NCBI GenBank assembly: GCA_031270065.1
Contig: JAISYF010000173.1
Location: forward strand, 1 to 39,882
Reading direction: 5' to 3'
DNA length: 39,882 bases
Source of the DNA: Prevotellaceae bacterium
GTDB lineage: Bacteria; Bacteroidota; Bacteroidia; Bacteroidales; Paludibacteraceae
The notes below the pieces were generated by a model that did not search any database, was not told the origin of the DNA, and was given only the letters and a program-made list of their open reading frames with translations. How positions within the stretch are numbered: the first letter of the stretch is position 1; every line of letters starts with the position of its first letter. Below, piece by piece: positions 31,020 through 39,240 of this stretch. Position numbers and translations under genes: made by a program.

Positions 31020-31442
31020 ATGAAAAAAATTAATGTAAAAAATGGTTTGCAAGGTCGGTTGATTGGTTCGGCAATTGGTGGCGCAGCATCTGCTGTGTTC
31101 GACACTTATGTAACAGGTTATTTACCCGAATCAATGCAAGATTCACCCGATATTGCTAAGATTGTTGCAGGCGCGTTTATTCCGTCTGTTATGAAGTCCG
31201 ATTTAGGTCGCTCACTCGGAGACGGCTTGATGACGGTAGGTTTGGCTAATTTTATTAGCAGCAAACTTGAAGAAACTACCGATACTACTACAACAACAAC
31301 TACAACAGGTAGCGGAGTTGCAGGTATTGGAGCAGGTAGAATTAATCCTTTCGCTGCATACGCGCACAGGGTACGCGGCATTGAGAATTCGCAAAGAAAA
31401 ATTGCAGGTGCAGGCGTAGGTCGCTCTGTAAGAGGTTGTTAA
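31020..31442 (+). CDS. Gly/Ala-rich small protein, possible virion membrane protein
   Basis: 140 aa. Two mildly hydrophobic Gly/Ala-rich segments (LIGSAIGGAASAVFDTYVTG near 14-33; IVAGAFIPSVMKS and LGDGLMTVGLANFI near 47-80), then a run of eight Thr (TTTTTTTTGSGVAGIGAG), then a basic end RKIAGAGVGRSVRGC. It recalls small Gly-rich membrane proteins of icosahedral membrane-containing phages. No named family. Immediately before the capsid candidate (22-base gap). Confidence 0.55.
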   Translation: MKKINVKNGLQGRLIGSAIGGAASAVFDTYVTGYLPESMQDSPDIAKIVAGAFIPSVMKSDLGRSLGDGLMTVGLANFISSKLEETTDTTTTTTTTGSGVAGIGAGRINPFAAYAHRVRGIENSQRKIAGAGVGRSVRGC

Positions 31443-31464
31443 ACTTTAAAATTTTTATAAAAAA

Positions 31465-32214
31465 ATGAATGTAATTAATAATTCACCCTCGTATGAGGTA
31501 AGAAAGAAAATATTCAGCGTATTGTCTGAATGGGGCAAGCAGAACGATTGTGTGCCACAAGAAAGTTATTTGCGTCTATCTAAACCGTTGCAAAATGGAG
31601 TTGGACACTACACTTTTGACCCGTCTGTAAAGGCGATTGTACAGGGCGATAAATCGTTGTCCGAAGGCGATGTATTTTTCGGGTTAGGAAATATTGTTGG
31701 TTTGATGCTCGACACAGACCCTGTTCGCACAGGTGCAGCACCAATTCTCACATACCCATTGCTTGTAAGTGCAGCAAGTCGTGGTTTTATTGCCGAAGAT
31801 ATTTTCCGTTTGTATTATGGTATTCTCACGAGGAGAACTGTACAAACACAACTTAATGAAGGTTTTCCAGTTGCAAAATTCCGCGTTACGCCGGAAACAC
31901 AACCAACCTTTATTATAGATGCAGATGGAGTTTCTCACTCTTTGGGATTGCAGCCTGAGTACGATTACGAACGTGCTATTAATTGGTTTGCTATCAATTT
32001 CGTAATGAACGGAAAAGACAGCAATATGATTGAACTTGACTTTAACGGCACCGATGCAAACTTTGCCGTTGCCGAAGCAGACCAAACAACTGTAAGTACC
32101 ACACACAAACCTTATCTTGTGTATGAAGAGTTTGGCTTCCTGATGAAAGGAGCAGCAAATGCAGATGTGAAGAATTCTCTTGAATCATTTATTGCTGCAC
32201 GTCTTAAATGGTAG
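31465..32214 (+). CDS. Major virion (capsid) protein candidate, 249 aa
   Basis: Soluble, no membrane segment, no enzyme motif, even composition. Contains SVKAIVQGDKSLSEGDVFFGLGNIVGLML, then LSHSLGLQPEYDYERAINWFAINFVMNGKDSNMIELDFNGTDANFAV, alternating strands and short helices. Codons are more regular than in the neighbours, and a stable hairpin right after the stop (32244-32269) could boost this message or limit read-through, as is common for capsid genes. Size is near PM2 P2 (about 269 aa). I could not see a double or single jelly-roll with certainty, so the assignment rests on context. Confidence 0.45.
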   Translation: MNVINNSPSYEVRKKIFSVLSEWGKQNDCVPQESYLRLSKPLQNGVGHYTFDPSVKAIVQGDKSLSEGDVFFGLGNIVGLMLDTDPVRTGAAPILTYPLLVSAASRGFIAEDIFRLYYGILTRRTVQTQLNEGFPVAKFRVTPETQPTFIIDADGVSHSLGLQPEYDYERAINWFAINFVMNGKDSNMIELDFNGTDANFAVAEADQTTVSTTHKPYLVYEEFGFLMKGAANADVKNSLESFIAARLKW

Positions 32215-32243
32215 CAAAAAAAATGAAAAAAATTATTTAGTGG

Positions 32244-32269
32244 CTTGGTGCCGTTGGGTCGGCACCAAG
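32244..32269 (+). terminator. Stable hairpin after the capsid candidate
   Basis: CTTGGTGCCG (32244-32253), loop TTGGGT, CGGCACCAAG (32260-32269): a perfect 10-bp GC-rich stem. Only a short T run (GTTTC) follows, so partial termination or 3'-end protection of the upstream message is more likely than full termination. It lies in the only gap (88 bases) of the otherwise gapless second half of the operon. Confidence 0.75.
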
Positions 32270-32302
32270 TTTCAAAAATTACAAGATGTAATAAAAAAAA
32301 TT

Positions 32303-33010
32303 ATGGCAAAAATTGTTGAAAATATAGACTTAATCAGAATTCATTTAGATAATGCAGGCAATTATTATTTGTCTGAAAATGTGAATTTTAAAGACAAGAA
32401 TATTTTGTTTTTTGGATTTTGTTTTGGTACAAATTCAACAATCGATTTAACAACAGGTACCATTTTGTTGGAAAAACCAGAATGTAAAGGAATTTTTTTA
32501 ACTCTACAAAACGAAAAAAAAACTGTTGTAAAAAATTTTGCGGTACAAAATTTAGACGTGCAAATGTATTCTGTACAAGCACCAATCAACCGCGTTTTAG
32601 ACCTTAAAAACTGTTATGTTTCAATAAATAATACTTTTCAAAATAAGATACTTTTAATGTACGTTTTCTATGGGAAATTAACCGAACACTCTTCCGAATG
32701 GGGTGTTAATTTCCCTATTAACGTACCCGCAAATTACAGAGGTACATTACAGCAGATAGTCGGGGACGTGAGAAATTTTGTTACTCTAAAATGGATTTCG
32801 GTAGAGGAGGGGACAAATGCCTTTTTAACTTTTAGAGCAAAAAACAAAGAGAATTGCTTGGAATATTTGAATACAAAAATTTTCCAAGCAAATATAGATG
32901 ATGAAATTATTGTAAAAAATGATTGGTTATTGAATTTTGAAGATGTAAATTGGGACAATTCCGAAGTAATAACAGATTCAAACGAATTAAAATTAAATCT
33001 TTATTTTTAA
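32303..33010 (+). CDS. All-beta protein, paralog 1 of a tandem pair
   Basis: 235 aa from MAKIVENIDLIRIHL (an upstream in-frame ATG at 32180 would overlap the capsid candidate and read through the hairpin, so it is rejected). Strand-rich: ILFFGFCFGTNSTIDLTTGTILLEKP, KNCYVSINNTFQNKILLMYVFYGKL, ending NELKLNLYF. The central part aligns with the next protein: FLTLQN-K...NFAVQNLDVQ...INRVLDLKNCYV against FLNLTENGQK...LNYPLDRINIKN...KLDINRKINFADCYI. Two sister beta proteins next to a capsid candidate suggest vertex, penton or minor capsid subunits. No family named. Confidence 0.6.
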   Translation: MAKIVENIDLIRIHLDNAGNYYLSENVNFKDKNILFFGFCFGTNSTIDLTTGTILLEKPECKGIFLTLQNEKKTVVKNFAVQNLDVQMYSVQAPINRVLDLKNCYVSINNTFQNKILLMYVFYGKLTEHSSEWGVNFPINVPANYRGTLQQIVGDVRNFVTLKWISVEEGTNAFLTFRAKNKENCLEYLNTKIFQANIDDEIIVKNDWLLNFEDVNWDNSEVITDSNELKLNLYF

Positions 33011-33015
33011 AAAGC

Positions 33016-33789
33016 ATGTATAAAAAATTGACTTTAAAATATGGTAAATCAATAGAAATAGACCTTGCAGGACAAGTTAAGGTATATTTTCCCGCCCTTT
33101 TAGAATTGGCAGGAAAGAATGTAATTTCTATTGATTTTATGCAAGATATTACAAATTTTTCTGGCGCGGAACAGCCAACAGATTTTTCCGATTTATTTTT
33201 AAATTTGACCGAAAACGGACAAAAATATTTCACTTTGAATTACCCTCTTGATAGAATTAACATCAAAAATACACGCGGTCTAAAGCTTGATATAAACCGC
33301 AAAATCAACTTTGCAGACTGTTATATTTATAATCCGACTGTGCAAACAGGCAGTATCACATTTGTGGTATGGTGGAGCGAACAGGCGACAAAAGAACAAC
33401 AGGCTACTTTATCTGTTTTTGATAATGTAGAATTGATTTTAAAACAGGGCAACGGTTACAATAACCTTTTCCCCGATTACAAGACGTTTGTAGGTTATTC
33501 GGTGAAAAACATTATTTTACCTGACGTTTTGATTTCACCAAGCAGTGTGGATATTGTTAGCGCAATAACGCTAAATGCTGCATATCTTACTTTGCAAAAA
33601 GGTACAAAAATTGTTTTTGACCAAATGCCACTAATTGCTTTGCAGCAAGAATTAATGTACGAACATCTAACTTTTGACAAATTGGAATTTGATTTTAACA
33701 ATTCATTTATACAAATTGCGAAAAATTTAGATGTTTCTGCAGACTTAAATAAAAGAATTTTACTCACATTTGAATTTGAAGACAAATGA
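33016..33789 (+). CDS. All-beta protein, paralog 2 of a tandem pair
   Basis: 257 aa from MYKKLTLKYGKSIEIDL, 6 bases after paralog 1. Strands such as VYFPALLELAGKNVISIDFM, NFADCYIYNPTVQTGSITFVVWWSEQ and the end RILLTFEFEDK match the pattern of paralog 1 (DCYIYN with NCYVSIN; TFEF with LNLYF). Its middle (VISPSSVDIVSAITLNAAYLTLQKGTKIVFDQMPL) has no counterpart motif of known function. Its stop overlaps the next start (ATGA). The likely role is a second capsid, penton or spike-base subunit. Confidence 0.6.
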   Translation: MYKKLTLKYGKSIEIDLAGQVKVYFPALLELAGKNVISIDFMQDITNFSGAEQPTDFSDLFLNLTENGQKYFTLNYPLDRINIKNTRGLKLDINRKINFADCYIYNPTVQTGSITFVVWWSEQATKEQQATLSVFDNVELILKQGNGYNNLFPDYKTFVGYSVKNIILPDVLISPSSVDIVSAITLNAAYLTLQKGTKIVFDQMPLIALQQELMYEHLTFDKLEFDFNNSFIQIAKNLDVSADLNKRILLTFEFEDK

Positions 33790-34598
33790 CCGTTTGGGAA
33801 GAGATACCGAATCTGATAAGGTTAAATAAATTTGAAACCTTTAATGTTTCCACCAGTTCCGCAGGTGGCAAAGATTTTGTGTTTGTTTATGATGACACAA
33901 AAGATGTTGAAGAAAACATACAAGATTTAGATATGGTAATGTCTGCACTAACAGGGAGAGCGTTTTATTTGTTTGGGAAAAAGAAAGAAAATGCAAATCG
34001 GCAAATTTTTTGTTTTAAATTTTCAAAAGACGGCATTAATGACGCGAAAGTTGCAGGTGTTCATGGCGCAAATATTGGTTACACAGATGATTTTGTGCAA
34101 AAAATGATTGCTGTTGAGATTGGAAAAGTAAAATCAGAGATGCAGGAAGAAATTTTAAGGCGTAGAGAGCAGGAACTCAAAGAGAAGTTCGACAAACAAG
34201 AACGCGAAATTAAAGAGGAACGCAAAGAACTTGACAAACGCAAAGGTGACGGGATAGAAATGTTTTTGCAATCTTTGGGAAAAGCGTATCCGCAAGTAAA
34301 GCGTTTTATTTCAGGCGACAAGAGCGACAAGGTCGCAGGCACAGCAGAACTGTATGCAAAAGTTGCAGGCACGGAAGAAATTCAGGAAAAAGCAGTAGAA
34401 GTTGAGATTTTGGAAGATAACGAACTTGAAACAAGAATTAATGATTTGTTGCAACGTTGGAACGCTGCCGAACCCGATTGGCTTATGATAATGGAAAAAA
34501 TTGTACAAATTTGCGAAGATAAACGCGAAATTGATGTGATGGGGGGGATGGTGAAATTGCCATATGAGAAATTAAAATCAATAATTTTAGAATATTAA
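33786..34598 (+). CDS. Coiled-coil protein, 270 aa
   Basis: N-terminal ~100 residues are globular (VWEEIPNLIRLNKFETFNVS, AFYLFGKKKENANRQIFCFKF). Residues about 115-160 are a charged coiled coil of Glu, Lys and Arg heptads (EEILRRREQELKEKFDKQEREIKEERKELDKRKGD). The rest has two copies of AG-TAELYAKVAG-like text (about 178-197) and a helical end KLKSIILEY. Soluble. It may be a scaffold, spike shaft or assembly factor. No ATP-binding loop, so it is not a packaging motor. Confidence 0.6.
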   Translation: MTVWEEIPNLIRLNKFETFNVSTSSAGGKDFVFVYDDTKDVEENIQDLDMVMSALTGRAFYLFGKKKENANRQIFCFKFSKDGINDAKVAGVHGANIGYTDDFVQKMIAVEIGKVKSEMQEEILRRREQELKEKFDKQEREIKEERKELDKRKGDGIEMFLQSLGKAYPQVKRFISGDKSDKVAGTAELYAKVAGTEEIQEKAVEVEILEDNELETRINDLLQRWNAAEPDWLMIMEKIVQICEDKREIDVMGGMVKLPYEKLKSIILEY

Positions 34599-34599
34599 A

Positions 34600-35484
34600 A
34601 TGTTTGAATCTTCAATATATAATATTAATTCCAATAGAATTTTAGTAGAAAATTCTTTGAAGTCAAAGGCTGTTAAAGTTGTTAATGCAGGTGCAATTAT
34701 CTATGTGCAGTATAATGACAATAATTACATTGACAAAGAATTAGGAAGTAGTGAAATTGGCACAATCGTAAATTGCACAGGTGCATATATTCCACTTAAT
34801 GACGGCAGCACAATTTACCAGACAGAAGGCGGCTTTTGGGCAAATATTAGACAAAATAATAATGATTGGAAGTTTGTCAGCAGAACAGTCAGCGCGATTA
34901 GTATCACAACCGCACAAGATTATATAAATGCGACACTTGCGAATAATGCTTCTATTTTTGAGAATAATTTGTTTTGCGCGCGTTTTGCAAGCAAATTAAA
35001 TAACAGCGAAAAACAAGTGCTTTTTGGGCTGCAAACAAGATTAATGCAGCGCAATGAAATGATTAAAAATTCTGCCGAAATTGAAAGCAAAGTTGAATCA
35101 TACCCGAACGGTTATATTAAATGGGAAAGTCAGTTAAATGCCTTTATGCAAGATCCCTATATTAATTCTGTAACTACTTTGATTATTATTTCGTGCGTAA
35201 TTCTATTTGTTACAATAACAAGTATTGTTCTTTACAAGAAGATTTATTCTGAAAGCAAGAATGATGTAAAATTTTCAAAAAATTTAACGCGCACTTTGGA
35301 ATCAAGACTTACCAAAGAGGAGCGCGAACAATTATATAACGAAACGGCAGGACTTATAACCGCAGCAAGGATTAAAGAAAAAACAAAATCCATTGCCGGA
35401 GGTTTATCTTTTGGATTGATTGCAATTGCAGCAGGTTTATTTTTTCTACCCTCAATTTTAAATGAAAAAAACAATGGAAATTAA
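34600..35484 (+). CDS. Two-helix membrane protein with Lys/Asn-tailed anchor, 294 aa
   Basis: The N-terminal ~190 residues are soluble and beta-rich (AVKVVNAGAIIYVQYNDNNYI, EIGTIVNCTGAYIPLNDGSTIY). A membrane helix SVTTLIIISCVILFVTITSIVLYKK lies near 190-212. A charged cytoplasm- or lumen-type loop with ESRLTKEEREQLYNETAGL follows. The C-terminus is LIAIAAGLFFLPSILNEKNNGN, close in text to the frameshift-encoded anchor LIIGILAGLYFLNNKNKNN of the glucosaminidase. The next gene overlaps by 23 bases. Confidence 0.65.
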   Translation: MFESSIYNINSNRILVENSLKSKAVKVVNAGAIIYVQYNDNNYIDKELGSSEIGTIVNCTGAYIPLNDGSTIYQTEGGFWANIRQNNNDWKFVSRTVSAISITTAQDYINATLANNASIFENNLFCARFASKLNNSEKQVLFGLQTRLMQRNEMIKNSAEIESKVESYPNGYIKWESQLNAFMQDPYINSVTTLIIISCVILFVTITSIVLYKKIYSESKNDVKFSKNLTRTLESRLTKEEREQLYNETAGLITAARIKEKTKSIAGGLSFGLIAIAAGLFFLPSILNEKNNGN

Positions 35485-36184
35485 ATTTGATGAAAATATA
35501 AAAGACAAGGCTCTTGCTGTGAAGTGTAAGTATGCAAACACTTATAAATTGGAAAATGATTTATTTGTTGGTTGTTGGAGTTTGGCAAATGAAACTTTGC
35601 AACAAAATCAAGTTACAGTAGATAAAGACAAATGGATTTTGCCGGTAACAACAGGAAATTATTGTTTTTCCGAACAATTTGGAAAAAAATATACAATGAT
35701 GTTGGAATATTATTTGCCCGGTATGGAACAATTTTTTGCAACTGAATATATTGTCGATAAGAAAGACCGAAATAAAAATGGATTAACTCTAAAAGCATGG
35801 AAACGTGGCTATATAAATGATGAGAAGGCATATTCAATCATTATTGCTACAATTAGCGATTTAACATTAATGAACGCACAACTTCTAACACTTGGCGGTT
35901 ATTATGTTGTTGATTTGCAAAATGGGGAATTTATTGTGAAACGTTCTTATGACGGTTCAGTATTATATCGTAATATTAGATATTTTGCGCCGGAAATTAC
36001 GCAATGGGTAAGATTGATTGCTGTAACTAATGATATTTCGGCAGAATATTTAGAATCACTGTATAAACAAAATTTTAATGATGGTGAAAACGGTAATACA
36101 AAAGAAATAGAAGAAAAAAAAGAAAAAAACTTATTATCTTTATTAATTGGTTTATATGTTACTCACAAAGCAGGTTTATTTTGA
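35462..36184 (+). CDS. Tail-anchored protein, 240 aa
   Basis: Starts MKKTMEIKFDE, overlapping the previous gene; the second Met at 35474 is an alternative. Body beta-rich (ALAVKCKYANTYKLENDLFVGCW, KYTMMLEYYLPGMEQFFATEYIVD, LTLGGYYVVDLQNGEFIVKRSYDGSVLYRNI), then a charged linker KEIEEKKEKN and the terminal membrane segment LLSLLIGLYVTHKAGLF, which is shorter than the other anchors. No family recognised. Presumably exposed on one side of a membrane, part of the virion or of the assembly apparatus. Confidence 0.6.
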   Translation: MKKTMEIKFDENIKDKALAVKCKYANTYKLENDLFVGCWSLANETLQQNQVTVDKDKWILPVTTGNYCFSEQFGKKYTMMLEYYLPGMEQFFATEYIVDKKDRNKNGLTLKAWKRGYINDEKAYSIIIATISDLTLMNAQLLTLGGYYVVDLQNGEFIVKRSYDGSVLYRNIRYFAPEITQWVRLIAVTNDISAEYLESLYKQNFNDGENGNTKEIEEKKEKNLLSLLIGLYVTHKAGLF

Positions 36185-36187
36185 AAA

Positions 36188-36457
36188 ATGATAACATCAC
36201 AAAAATATAATTGTACGGTACGCTGTGAGCTAATAACTCAAAGTACAATCATTGAAAATGATGGTTTTACTTCCATTTCAGTGCAGAATTTAGACAGTAA
36301 AGGTATTGTTGTTAATGATGTTATAAGTTTGGGTTATAAAGATAAATTTGAAATAGAATTAGAGCCTTATTGTGTTCTCAATCAAAGTTTTAAAATAGTT
36401 TCTACTGGTCCTTTTTCAGCGTTAATTATTAAAAAATATTACACAAAAATAAATTAA
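36188..36457 (+). CDS. Small all-beta protein, 89 aa
   Basis: KYNCTVRCELITQSTIIENDGFTSISVQNLDSKGIVVNDVISLGYKDKFEIELEPYCVLNQSFKIVSTGPFSALIIKKYY: alternating strands throughout, no helix, no membrane segment. Size and pattern suit a small spike-base, decoration or cement protein. Sits three bases after the 240-aa gene and four before the LRR-like gene, so it is probably co-produced with the spike candidate. Confidence 0.6.
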   Translation: MITSQKYNCTVRCELITQSTIIENDGFTSISVQNLDSKGIVVNDVISLGYKDKFEIELEPYCVLNQSFKIVSTGPFSALIIKKYYTKIN

Positions 36458-36461
36458 ATTT

Positions 36462-37874
36462 ATGAATATCATACAAAGTAATATAGCGGGTGCGAATCAA
36501 AGGTATTTGACTATTTATGATGCAAACAAAGATTTTGCGCTAAAAACAGATATTCCGATAATACCGGAGTCAATAGTTATTGATGCGTACAATATGTTTG
36601 ATTGGGAAAGTACAACTGAAAATTTTGTTTCGGCACTATTTTACAACACTAAGGACCCGATTATAAAATTATGCGTAAATAATGAAAGTGAGGATTCACT
36701 TGTAATTACAGCGGAATTAGGTTTTGGGGCTAAAGTAGGCAGCGTAAATAACGTTGTTTTCGATGCCGATGGAGTAGCACAGATTGTAGAAATTACACCC
36801 GAAATAGGGCAGACGCAAACAACTATCACTATACCTGCTGCCTGCAAAGGCGAAATATTTTATGGTTGCGATGTAACTGAAAATAACTTTGGCAAGTCAT
36901 ACATCATTGCCAATCAGGGGGAAGGCGGGACTATAATAGTGAAATTAGTTGCTTCTGACTTTGCGAAGTTCTTTAACTTTGGCGACGAAAGTACTGTTAT
37001 CGTTTTTGAGAATATTTCTGTTGCCAAGTCCGCAGTAACAAGTATTGTAATTAACGATGATATTATACCCGCAGCATTGGCGGATGGCGTAAACACGACG
37101 ATTAGCGAACGTTTTATAACAAATTTTATAAATTGTACTTTTGTAGATTTTTACGGATTGCGAAATGTTACTTATTTTGGCAACGGATCTTTTGCAAGCA
37201 TTGCAGCAAATAATCCCGCAACTTATTTTACGAATGTTATAAAAGTCGGATTTAGTTTCTTCTCAGAATTTAGAGGAACTCAATTTGATTTGACGCCATT
37301 TTCTAACTTGCAAGAAGCAGATTTATATTTCATTTCAAATTGGAATAATGTTTTAGAATTAGATTTGAGTAAGTTAGTAAAGTTAGGAGGAAGCTTTCAA
37401 ATGTTTCTTGAAAACCTTCCGCAATTACAATCGAATGTTTCTTTAGATTTTCTTGATAACGAAATGACTACTGGATTTAATCTGGTTTCTTGTCTATCGC
37501 GTCTCTATTCTGTCAAACGTATTGACGTATCTAAATTGGCAACTATTGATTTGGATAAATTTATACATGGATATTATTGGAACGATAGAATTGCCTTTGC
37601 TGCAAATTCGTTAGAAGAATTTGTAATTGGCGATTACATAATTCCGCAGAGTCAGCCTGTATCGACAGGAACTTTGCAGCGTACATTAGCTGTGCAAGAA
37701 TATTCACCCGCAGCAATTAACGGCATAACCATCACAGGAACGAGGGCTGCCGTAGGTAGACTGATAGAAGTAATTGGAGACCAAACTCCCTACCATTACA
37801 ACGGTTATCCTTCTTTTGAATATAATTTTGTTTGGAATTTAATCTCAAATTATACAGACGTGAATAATGACTAA
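36462..37874 (+). CDS. Spike or receptor-binding protein candidate with LRR-like region, 470 aa
   Basis: Largest non-enzymatic protein of the cluster. Residues about 1-220 are beta-rich (SIVIDAYNMFDWES, LVITAELGFGAKVG, TTITIPAACKGEIFYGCDVTENN). Residues about 225-400 show irregular leucine-rich repeat text of the BspA kind (FYGLRNVTYFGNGSF, SNLQEADLYFISNWNNVLELDLSKLVKLGGSF, LPQLQSNVSLDF, YSVKRIDVSKLATIDLDKF, LEEFVIGDYIIP). LRR and BspA-like domains bind surface ligands. Directly upstream of the wall-degrading enzyme, with overlapping stop and start. Role in host attachment is inferred. No signal peptide. Confidence 0.6.
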   Translation: MNIIQSNIAGANQRYLTIYDANKDFALKTDIPIIPESIVIDAYNMFDWESTTENFVSALFYNTKDPIIKLCVNNESEDSLVITAELGFGAKVGSVNNVVFDADGVAQIVEITPEIGQTQTTITIPAACKGEIFYGCDVTENNFGKSYIIANQGEGGTIIVKLVASDFAKFFNFGDESTVIVFENISVAKSAVTSIVINDDIIPAALADGVNTTISERFITNFINCTFVDFYGLRNVTYFGNGSFASIAANNPATYFTNVIKVGFSFFSEFRGTQFDLTPFSNLQEADLYFISNWNNVLELDLSKLVKLGGSFQMFLENLPQLQSNVSLDFLDNEMTTGFNLVSCLSRLYSVKRIDVSKLATIDLDKFIHGYYWNDRIAFAANSLEEFVIGDYIIPQSQPVSTGTLQRTLAVQEYSPAAINGITITGTRAAVGRLIEVIGDQTPYHYNGYPSFEYNFVWNLISNYTDVNND

Positions 37875-38531
37875 ACAGCAATTCATATCTACCTATTGGC
37901 AACACGCTGTTGCTTGTCAGACTGCATACGGGTTGCCGTTAGCGGTTATTTTGGCACAGGCGGGGCTTGAGAGTGGTTGGGGTGCTTCTGTTTATCAAAA
38001 TAATTTTTTTGGCATAAAGGCAAATAGTGCGTGGAAAGGCAAGAAGCAACTTTTGCGAACACACGAAATGTTGCCAAAGAGTAGCGGGTATTCGTTCCCG
38101 GAAGTGATTAGCATAACACCCACAAGCACAGGTAAGTATGATTGGTATGTACGTGATTATTTTCGGGCTTACGACACAGCGGAAGAGGGTTTTATGGATT
38201 ATGGAGCATTTATAACGGGTAACTCAAGATATAACAATGCGGTTATAAATTACAAAAACACAGGCAACTGGCAGGCGTATTGCAGAGATATTGCGGCAGC
38301 GGGGTACGCAACGGCTACAAACTATGCGAACAGTTTAATTAGCACAACCGAACAGGTAATAAATTATCTGCCTCTTGATTGGCAACAAGTAAAGGCAAAT
38401 TCGGCAAAAAAAAAAACTTCGCTGGTGGTTCAGAATTTTTAATAATTGGAATTTTAGCAGGATTATATTTTTTAAATAATAAAAACAAAAACAATTTTGA
38501 TTGTATGATAAAAAATTATATTAAAAATTAA
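37867..38531 (+). CDS. N-acetylglucosaminidase (PF01832 type) with frameshift-encoded membrane anchor
   Basis: The zero frame ends at 38442 and gives 191 aa: a glucosaminidase domain with catalytic Glu35 in LAQAGLESGWGASVYQNNFFGIKA and later GYSFPEV...DYFRAYDTAEEGFMDYGAFI, the FlgJ/AcmA type that cleaves the glycan strands of peptidoglycan. At 38406-38416 there are eleven A. Moving into the -1 frame there gives NFAGGSEFLIIGILAGLYFLNNKNKNN and a stop at 38529-38531, about 221 aa in all, with the same Gly-centred anchor as neighbouring proteins. Slippage (ribosomal on A-AAA-AAA, or by polymerase) would yield soluble and anchored forms. A base-call error in the A run is the alternative. Confidence 0.85.
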
Positions 38532-38549
38532 AAATTAAATAATAAAATT

Positions 38550-38903
38550 ATGGAAATTCAAACAATTATTTCAGCAATCATAGGGCTGTTAGCCTTAATT
38601 GCAACAGGTGGATGGTTTATTAATTATCGTCAAAAAAAAACTATCGAAAGCGCAAGTGCCGACAATGCTACTTTATCGGCTTCAAAAAATGCCGTTGATT
38701 TAGCCAATGAGATAGCACAGAAATACAACACTATTATTTTATCTTCAATGGGGGAGCACGAGAAACGCCACGATGATGTGGAAAGTAAACTTGATGTATT
38801 ATTGTATGAGGTTACAATTATTGGTAAATATCTAAATGGCGGGTTGGCAAAGTTCAAAAAACAGCAGCGTGATGAACGTGGGCGTTTCATTAAAAAAAAA
38901 TGA
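38550..38903 (+). CDS. Small membrane protein with coiled coil, holin/spanin-like
   Basis: 117 aa. An N-terminal membrane helix (about 4-26, IQTIISAIIGLLALIATGGWFIN), then a helical, charged region (ADNATLSASKNAVDLANEIAQKY; VESKLDVLLYEVTIIGKYL) and a very basic end RDERGRFIKKK. This one-helix plus coiled-coil layout and its place just behind the wall hydrolase suit an inner-membrane lysis protein. No named family. Confidence 0.65.
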   Translation: MEIQTIISAIIGLLALIATGGWFINYRQKKTIESASADNATLSASKNAVDLANEIAQKYNTIILSSMGEHEKRHDDVESKLDVLLYEVTIIGKYLNGGLAKFKKQQRDERGRFIKKK

Positions 38904-38910
38904 AAAAATT

Positions 38911-39240
38911 ATGAAATATGCAATTTATATATTATCTGTTTTATTGCTAATCTGCTGTATTTCAATCGGTTTCTTGTGGAAAATGTACAGTAAAACGGCA
39001 GCGCATACACAGGCGCAACAGGTGCAAATTTTGGAACTCGATAGCGCACTTCAAAAGGCACTAAACAAGACCGAAACGTCAATAAAATTTAGCATACAGC
39101 CGACAATAACCAACAAGGTTACTTCTGCTTTTGGAAGTACAAAAAATGTAACATTGCAATATTATTTCACTTTGGACGGTAAGGCGATGATAGTAAAGGC
39201 AGATAGCACTTATCAAATAACAAAAGAGTATGCGAAATGA
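38911..39240 (+). CDS. Small membrane protein, possible inner-membrane spanin
   Basis: 109 aa from MKYAIYILSVLLLICCISIGFLWKMY; the frame is open upstream inside the previous gene but the Met at 38911 is the natural start. One N-terminal membrane helix, then QQVQILELDSALQKALNKTE (helical) and a beta-rich end (TNKVTSAFGSTKNVTLQYYFTLDGKAMIVKAD). Similar small proteins occur at the end of lysis cassettes of Bacteroidota phages (I recall DUF6549-like ones). Last rightward gene, followed by a terminator at 39361. Confidence 0.6.
   Translation: MKYAIYILSVLLLICCISIGFLWKMYSKTAAHTQAQQVQILELDSALQKALNKTETSIKFSIQPTITNKVTSAFGSTKNVTLQYYFTLDGKAMIVKADSTYQITKEYAK

Noticed and set aside
30715-34598. Shared C-terminal IILEY in two proteins of the right-hand element as a signal
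   Set aside because: Only five residues encoded by different codons, and the two proteins are otherwise unlike; probably chance.
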